From Apostichopus japonicus (lineage: Eukaryota; Echinodermata; Holothuroidea; Aspidochirotida; Stichopodidae): a stretch of DNA of 64,000 nucleotides. The position numbers were made by a program, and so were the translations under genes. A model generated the notes under the pieces. That model saw nothing but the letters and a program-made list of their open reading frames with translations, made no database searches and was not told the DNA's origin. Below, piece by piece: positions 58,057 through 64,000 of the stretch (within the stretch, counting starts at the first letter, position 1; each line of letters opens with the position of its first letter). The stretch is from positions 31,878,666 through 31,942,665 of the forward strand of contig NC_092579.1 of assembly GCF_037975245.1 (NCBI RefSeq). Reading direction: 5' to 3'.

Positions 58057-58609
58057 GTAAGTCACATTATTTATCCTTGTTAAGAACATGTGGGGACAGG
58101 TGAACAGTGACATTTTGTTTATTGAAGTGTCACTGTTGTTGTGGGGGTTTGTATCCCGACCTAGGCAACTTTGGCTCTAGCCTAGGGGATATGTCAATAA
58201 TACTTAGTAATATGTGTTACAAGATTATGCAATCAGGGATCACTTTAGAGAGGAGCATTGTGTCTTGGGGTATGGCATGATATTTCAGATACAGAGATTA
58301 TGTTCTAGAATAATCCTGGCCATTGAAGCTGCCCTAGGGGTAGAGATAGTATGCATATAGTAAGTGTTGTATTGGAGCAGTTAGTGGGGGCATTATAGAA
58401 TTGGGAGCCTTGTGATAATTTAGGACTTGGTGGTGGGTTTATGTAATTATTTATGTTGTTATGTGTTATGCGTTTTCAATATCCCAAAGGGAAATTCACA
58501 TCTGCAGGAAGGTTCACTGTGGTTAGGGTTCGTCTTACAAATACCCTCAGGATAATTCCAGAGCATGTATTTAGACAAAATACTAGTTAACGTATTTTGT
58601 ACCCTGCAG

Positions 58610-58666
58610 TTCTCGACAATCAGCGGAGCAAGAGAGACAAGGGGTGCTGGCCTAAAGAGAAAGTAG
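58610..58666 (+). CDS. Nested gene, exon 3 (last)
   Basis: Acceptor ttgtaccctgcag leads in phase 0 to FSTISGARETRGAGLKRK and TAG (58664-58666). The predicted protein would be about 100 residues with a basic C-terminus. Another frame of the same exon is also open for 35 codons (LDNQRSKRDKGCWPKEK onward), so the reading depends on the phase-0 link to exon 2. Confidence 0.35.
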   Translation, partial: FSTISGARETRGAGLKRK

Positions 58667-58844
58667 CCCAAAAGACGGGAGCTGGTGAAACAGTGACAGC
58701 GACCTGAAGGTTACCAAACTTTTGGATTGAAATTGTCATTTGAAGATGTGAAAAGAGATCAAGTTTCTTAATTTCTAGAATTTCCTAATGCTATAATTCA
58801 ATCATTCCCTAATTTGTGATTTATATGAAGGGTGTAATTTCATG

Positions 58845-59062
58845 AAGGGGTGTTTCAGTCGGTAATTGTATCACTATATTTTTCTGTTCTATACACCCAC
58901 ATGTTCGAGTTCTATATGAACGGGTGTTTCAGTCGGTAATTGTATCACTATATTTTTCTGTTCTATACACCCACATGTCCGCGTTCTATATGAACGGGTG
59001 TTTCAGTCGGTAATTGTATCAATATATTTTTCTGTTCTATACACTCACATGTCAGAGTTCTT
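58845..59062. repeat. 74-bp minisatellite, three units
   Basis: The unit gggtgtttcagtcggtaatt, then gtatcactatatttttctg, then ttctatacacccacatgt recurs with starts near 58849, 58922 and 58996. Units are over 90% alike. It lies in the last intron of the minus-strand gene. Confidence 0.9.
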
Positions 59063-59677
59063 TATGGAGTCAAGTACCTAGCTGTTATCCTCGCCTAAAT
59101 TAACAAAGTTAGCATCATTCCCGTGTTGGTCAGGGGAACAGTGACACTTTAACCTTCGGAAAATTCCACTCTCCTCAACTCTGTTGTACTCCATCGCCTT
59201 CGGTAAGACTGAATATTACTAAGTGATATTCCATCATGGTTAGGGATACTTCTTTCCGGGGGTGGGGTGGGGATGGCGGAGACAAAAAATTTAACAACTG
59301 CACTCATTCAATACAAAAACTTGGCATCAATTCCATATAAGTTAGGTAACATTCTCGCTTGTGAACTACCATAAATAGAACATTTTCACCAAATTTAAAC
59401 GTCCCTGATTTATGCTTGACATGATCCTGTTAAACGCGCTCGGGTTTATTTAGCAGCGAAGTAAATCTTTGTACGCAAGACCGACTCATTGGTTAGTTTT
59501 GAAATTCATTCCAACTTTCTTCGCACATGACCATATCTGTGACCCGCTCGCAAACAATAGTCCTACAACCCACTGTCTCCAGCATACTGCTACCAATAAT
59601 TTTATACAATGCGAGCATCATATCCATCTTGTACTCTCAACGTACCAAACCCAAAAGGAAGAAACTTGAAAATGTAC

Positions 59678-59798
59678 CTGGCTCTTCCTCCTTCTGTATG
59701 GCTTTATGAGACTGAACGACCCTTTGACCTAACATCTTGATCTCTGCTAACAGTCTCTTCACGGAATCCTCTGATTTTACTACGCTGTCCTTCAACGT
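59678..59798 (-). CDS. Membrane coiled-coil protein gene, exon 3
   Basis: Minus-strand acceptor tttctgcttag and donor gtacattt bound 40 codons plus one base: TLKDSVVKSEDSVKRLLAEI, KMLGQRVVQSHKAIQKEEEP. Hydrophobic residues fall at heptad spacing (V, V, V, L, I, L, V, V), so it should form a coiled coil. Entry is phase 0 and exit phase 1; both agree with neighbours. No stop. The other frames are closed. Confidence 0.55.
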
Positions 59799-59847
59799 CT
59801 AAGCAGAAAGAAGATGGATTAATAATCAATCATGCAAATATGGATTA

Positions 59848-60229
59848 TTATACAACACCTAATTGTAGTCTGGTCATTTGATTGGTCAATTGCTTGTTGA
59901 TTGCATGCAAAATCCGCTCTATTCCACTCTATGAAATAGAACCATGAGTTATACTTTTTTGGTAGCACTTTTTCAATGGTAAGAGAGCAGAGAAACCTGT
60001 CTGTTCAAAACAATCGGTTGCATGAGTGCATTTTACCCGTCTTAATATAATATGTTGCATAAAACAAATAATGAATGGTTTCCATTCGTGCAATAGTGCA
60101 AATATTTCATTCGTTGAAAGATGTAATTTGTTCCATTCAACTCTGCTGCGCCCGTTGAATGGAACATTCCATCTTTCAACTCATGAAATATTTGCACTAT
60201 TGCACTCATAACCATTCAATATTTGTATA
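59848..60229. mobile_element. MITE-like foldback element inside a 26-bp minisatellite
   Basis: The ends TTATACAA / TTGTATAA are inverted. Inside, arms at about 60066-60145 and 60155-60227 are inverted copies (ttgaaagatg / catctttcaa; gtgcaatagtgcaaatattt / aaatatttgcactattgcac). The flanks are units of gattaataatcaatcaygca on both sides (59817-59846, 60228-60310), so the element split that array. TA flanks both ends, which would fit Tc1/mariner-type insertion, but this is not certain. Confidence 0.6.
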
Positions 60230-60836
60230 ATAATCAATCATGCAAATATGGATTAATAATCAATCACGCAAAGATGGATTAGTAATCAATCACGCAAAGA
60301 TGCATTAATAATCATCGTTGCTTACAGATTTCTCTTTTGTTATACAACCCACGGGGGAAATGAATTCCACCCCACCAAGATGGGGAATACTGTATTTTCA
60401 CTTTCGTTAAATGACGTGTTAAATTTTTCCCCATAAGGTCTGTTCATACCACCGTCTCTTATGCTATTGTCGCGTTACAGAGCAGACGTCACTTACTCTT
60501 TTCGTTGGGATCTGGGTAGGAGTTGAAATTTAAGCGCCAATGAATGAGCTGGAGCTTGTGGATTAAACACCAAATGTTTCCTCCCCTACAGCAGTGGGTA
60601 GTTTCACTCAACATTCTATTAAACATGAAATGTAGTGTAAGCACTGAAACTTGAAATTTTCAACATGTTACATGATGTTGCATGTTAGTCGCAATTTAAC
60701 CTTGCATCTCATGATATCAAACACTAACATGTTAGGACAGCCCTTGAACAAAGCAATTAAACATACATTAAAGTAATGAAACTATACTCAAATTGACAGT
60801 TGAATGATCCATTAATTAATAGTTTTGTCATCTCAC

Positions 60837-60927
60837 CTTCATTCTGCCATGGATTGCTTCATTAGTCATCTTAATTCCTTGCATACCTTGAAGGTAGCCA
60901 TCTTTATCAATCATATCTCTCCTGAAA
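60837..60927 (-). CDS. Membrane coiled-coil protein gene, exon 2
   Basis: The exon ends at donor gtgagatg and encodes FRRDMIDKDGYLQGMQGIKM, TNEAIHGRMK (30 codons, phase 0 exit). The upstream exon leaves in phase 2, so entry needs one base. That fits an acceptor at ggcaag|t (60928); the stronger-looking ttattag|g five bases earlier would lead to a stop. The peptide is helical and charged. Confidence 0.5.
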
Positions 60928-61024
60928 CTTGCCTAATAAACTCCCTTGTTATGGGATCTTAGCATCTATTAAGATTAAAACATAAGACAAGATGGCAATC
61001 TATGGTACTCATCTCTTTTATGAT

Positions 61025-61660
61025 GGAATGGATCTACAATGAACTTTGACCTTGACCCTAAACAACTGCATAAGTTCTAATTTAAAATTTGTCTCATTAT
61101 AGTCAACATATCTGTGGTTTAATGACTTTTTCCAACATGCTGACAAGCAGAAAATGGCTACACTTTCTGGGTATTTGACCTTTCACCTATGACATTTAGA
61201 CAATCACCAAAGATCAAGTTTACAGTACATGGTCAGGCACCTACCCACCAAGTTTGAACCTGATCGGACTAACAGTCTAGGACACACTCTTTTGCACAAT
61301 TTAGACCAATTTTAACTTTAACTCAATTGACCCATTAACTACAAGCCTAAACAGCTAAATCTGTCTTGCTTTAAACTTTGTCTCTTCATTCTCTACATAT
61401 AATGTGGTTTAATGCCTTTGTCCAACAAGTTGGCATGCAGAAAATGGCTAAAAACTAATTTTTAGATTTCTTGACCTTCAACCTCTTTGACGTCATCAAT
61501 CGCGCAGGCATGAGTTACCTGTAATATGGTCAGGCTCCCACCCACCAAGTTTGAACTCGACAGGACTTGGGGTCTAGGAGGAGTCTGCGACATACTTAAT
61601 TTTGCTCACTCACTCACGCACACACGGACACGCACACTCACTCACTCACATTTTTGATGT
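61025..61660. repeat. Dimeric dispersed repeat ending in (ACTC)n
   Basis: Two related halves (about 61060-61290 and 61370-61600) share strings such as gtggtttaatg, gcagaaaatggcta, atggtcaggc and cacccaccaagtttgaac. The second ends with ctcactcactcacgcacaca-type short repeats. This is typical of dispersed SINE-like repeats in marine invertebrates. No coding frame. Confidence 0.7.
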
Positions 61661-61675
61661 GGAGTGAAGTACATT

Positions 61676-61714
61676 ATCTCATCTCCCTATTCATTACATG
61701 AAGGGAGATGAGAT
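61676..61714. repeat. Perfect 13-bp stem-loop
   Basis: ATCTCATCTCCCT and its exact inverse AGGGAGATGAGAT are separated by a 13-base loop (attcattacatga). The hairpin directly follows the dimeric repeat's (ACTC)n tail and may be its structured 3' end or a separate small element. Confidence 0.8.
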
Positions 61715-62174
61715 CAAAACAAACTCAACACAAGGTTACAAACAGTTCTGCTTTACAGCAAGAAATAGATAGTGGTCTACTTTAAAATGCACTGTGCAGT
61801 TTTCAGTACAGTCAACTGTTTAGAGTGTAAATTTAAAAATCATATCGTTTAAGCAGCTTGTTTTAGCTGCCCATCCCTCCTCCACTCACCCCCACCCCAA
61901 ATTGACTTCTATTTACCTTCCCAATCCTTTACAACTTGAGATAGTTTAAAATATCGTTACCAAGATACAGCGTTACCTTTCAACCAGTTACATTTATGGT
62001 AAGTAAACATTCGGTTTGGGATTATCCAATAACTTGTCTCAATACATTGCATTTACTTTTCCCAGTCAGTTTCTTATTTTTGAATTGTTTTACAAAAGAA
62101 TAAAACATAGATAATATGTTGCCAGCTGACAAAACCTTGCTTAAAATAAAACATGTTTAGAGAGTGAAACTTAC

Positions 62175-62398
62175 TTATGACTGGTTAAAATGTCCCTGTA
62201 ACTATCGCTACCACTGGACTCCGTGTTCAGAGATGAGCCATGCTTGTACTCGGACTGAGCCGTATCTCCTAAATTTTCTATAGCGACCTTTTGTTGGGAG
62301 AATAAACTGCAGCGGAAGATGAAAGAAAAGAGAACCAACAATGTAGACAGACAGAGGGTGAAAGAAGAAACTAGAGCACCAATGGTGCAGAAGCTCAT
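62175..62398 (-). CDS. Membrane coiled-coil protein gene, exon 1
   Basis: An ATG (62398, context aaaaggaatgag) starts MSFCTIGALVSSFTLCLSTL, LVLFSFIFRCSLFSQQ, a single hydrophobic segment of about 24 residues near the N-terminus. A polar Ser/Tyr-rich stretch (GDTAQSEYKHGSSLNTESSG, SDSYRDILTSH) follows up to donor gtaagttt (phase 2 exit). With exons 2-4 the product is about 166 residues: short N-terminus, membrane anchor, then a helical/coiled-coil domain and a Pro-rich end. I do not recognise the family. An upstream first exon with more N-terminal residues cannot be excluded. Confidence 0.5.
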
Positions 62399-62683
62399 TC
62401 CTTTTCGAGCTTAAAAATGTAGGGCCCACAAAACTTTATGGCCCACCAAATTTCAGGCCATTTTTCAGATTCCACCAATTTTGGGCCCATGAGGGATAAC
62501 CCCCCCCCCCTCCCTCCGTTAGCAGAATCCTGGCCACACCACTGGCTATAATTCCTATTTTCCCCCTTTAAATCCTATTTTACCAACTCTCTCAAACAAT
62601 ACCACTGACCTACCCTATTAAACTTTCTCCCCTCTACCTGAGCAGACCTGAAGCACACCTTGCCAACATTTTGGCTGGCTGCC

Positions 62684-63671
62684 TATGGCGGGCCATCAGT
62701 CTCAAATCATTGGAGATCGACTTATACCGATTTAAATCGACATATACCAGTTTCCTTCGACATATACCAGTTTCCTTCGACTTATACCAGTTTCATTCTA
62801 CATATCATCGATTTAAATCGACATATACCAGTTTCATTCTACATATCATCGATTTAAATCGACATATACCAGTTTCATTCTTCATATCATCGATTTATTT
62901 TACTTATCATCGATTTAATTTGGAATATGTTAATGAGCTAAATCAATGATATGTCGATTTAAATAGGTATATGTCAATTTGAGACGCTAGAAACTGGTAT
63001 AAGTCCACGGAAATTGACTTCTACCGATTTAATTCGACATATCATCGATTTAAACTGGTAGATGTCGATTTAAATGGACATATCATCGATTTATTTTACA
63101 TATCATCGATTTAAATCGATGATAAGTAATATAAATCGATGATAGGTAGAATAAATCGATGATATGTCGATTTAAATTGACATATACCAGTTTCATTCTA
63201 CATATCATCGATTTAAATCGACATATACCAGTTTCCTTCGACATATCATCGATTTATTTTACTTATCATCGATTTAAATCGATGATAAGTAAAATAAATC
63301 GATGATATGTAGAATAAATCGATGATATGTCGATTTAAATTGACATATACCAGTTTCATTCCACATATCATCGATTTAAATCGACATATACCAGTTACTA
63401 TCGACATATCATCGATTTATTTTACTTATCATCGATTTAAATCGATGATAAGTAAAATAAATCGATGATATGTAGAATGAAACTGGTATATGTCGATTTA
63501 AATCGATGATATGTAGAATGAAGCTGGTATATGTCGATTTAAATCGATGATATGTAGAATGAAACTGGTATAAGTCGAAGGAAACTGGTATATGTCGAAG
63601 GAAACTGGTATATGTCGATTTAAATCGGTATAAGTCGATCTCCAATGATTTGAGACTGATGGCCCGCCATA
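62684..63671. mobile_element. Palindrome-array TIR element B (988 bp)
   Basis: The ends are inverted for at least 110 bases, starting TATGGCGGGCCATCAGTCTC. A 6-bp direct repeat, GCTGCC, flanks both ends (62678-62683, 63672-63677). The interior is built from the palindrome ATCGATTTAAATCGAT and the companion phrases gacatataccagtttc and atgataagtaaaataaatcg in both orientations, so the whole element can fold into nested hairpins. No transposase. It shares the terminal signature TATGGC[AG][AG]GCC and duplication length with element A. The overlapping frames on each strand encode the same repeated peptide and are artefacts. Confidence 0.85.
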
Positions 63672-63677
63672 GCTGCC

Positions 63678-64000
63678 TACATACCTCAGGCTCAAAGACT
63701 TCTAAGAATCGGCAAGTGCTGATTGGCTGTAGGGCTCTCACGCTTACAGTTCAACAGTTAATAACAACTCCCAGTCCTGCTTTAATTCCACTAACAGCCT
63801 CTGCAGAGCTTAACCACAAATGTAAACAAACACTGCAGATACTGGGAGACAAATTAAAGGAGATTTTTTTAAACAATGGGGATTAATTGTAATTAATTAA
63901 CTTTTGACCAAAAATTATTAGGCATCACCTTATTCATACACAATCCAACAATCATCAGTTCAACTTTGAATATGATCCATCAAAATCTTGAGGAGATTGA
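63678..64000. other. No feature recognised
   Basis: Unique sequence to the window end. A 78-codon plus-strand frame (63650-63886) begins inside element B's end and lacks splice or family support. Confidence 0.4.

Noticed and set aside
62660-63741. Repeated-peptide ORFs (HIPVSFDIYQF type) on both strands
   Set aside because: They come from the palindrome array of element B; the same peptide appears from both strands because the element is inverted.

Overview
The window looks like nuclear DNA of a marine deuterostome invertebrate, most likely an echinoderm. The evidence is split genes with GT-AG introns, a very high load of transposon relics, many poly-G/poly-C runs, and clusters of the motif TAGGCCTA (densest at 30.8-31.1 kb), which from general familiarity is common in echinoderm genomes. 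No bacterial-style operon, rRNA or CRISPR is present. Species cannot be fixed from the sequence alone.

Region 1 (1-20 kb): LINE 3' ends, a Mutator-like fragment and a nearly complete but decayed CR1/Jockey-group LINE (5.4-9.8 kb, minus strand), followed by five plus-strand exons of adducin (12.2, 16.5, 17.6, 19.0 and 20.0 kb). Adducin is the spectrin-actin junction protein. The exons cover the second half of the head domain through to the neck. The first carries a one-base insertion. Several exon-like segments of unknown genes lie at 1.6, 4.7, 5.1, 10.5 and 15.1 kb.

Region 2 (20-43 kb): a 3'-truncated Ty3/gypsy LTR retrotransposon (23.8-28.8 kb, minus) with a hAT-type MITE inside its gag; a quiet stretch with one promoter-like TATA site; three broken copies of one ABCC (MRP-type) transporter exon embedded in a 69-bp minisatellite (33.7-36.0 kb); a decayed LINE (about 36-40.6 kb, plus); and the last two exons of SRP68, the signal recognition particle subunit (40.8 and 42.1 kb, plus).

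Region 3 (43-54 kb): repeat territory. It holds a seven-unit tandem array of a tRNA-like 151-bp repeat, compound direct/inverted repeats, a second copy of the 36-kb LINE split by an 870-bp hAT-like element with a perfect 8-bp target duplication, and a 1.77-kb element (50,940-52,709). That element has terminal inverted repeats, a 6-bp target duplication and arms built almost wholly of CACTTAAGTG palindromes. A 0.5-kb inverted repeat centred on a TA microsatellite follows.

Region 4 (54-64 kb): two interleaved host gene models whose exon phases agree. A minus-strand gene (62.4 to 55.4 kb) encodes a signal-anchor/coiled-coil protein. A plus-strand gene with a signal-peptide-like start (56.5, 58.0 and 58.6 kb) is nested inside its last intron. 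At 62,684-63,671 lies a second palindrome-array element with the same end signature (TATGGC[AG][AG]GCC, 6-bp duplication) but a different internal palindrome (ATCGATTTAAATCGAT). These two elements are the best candidate for an undescribed transposon family. All calls come from reading the sequence; no database search was run.
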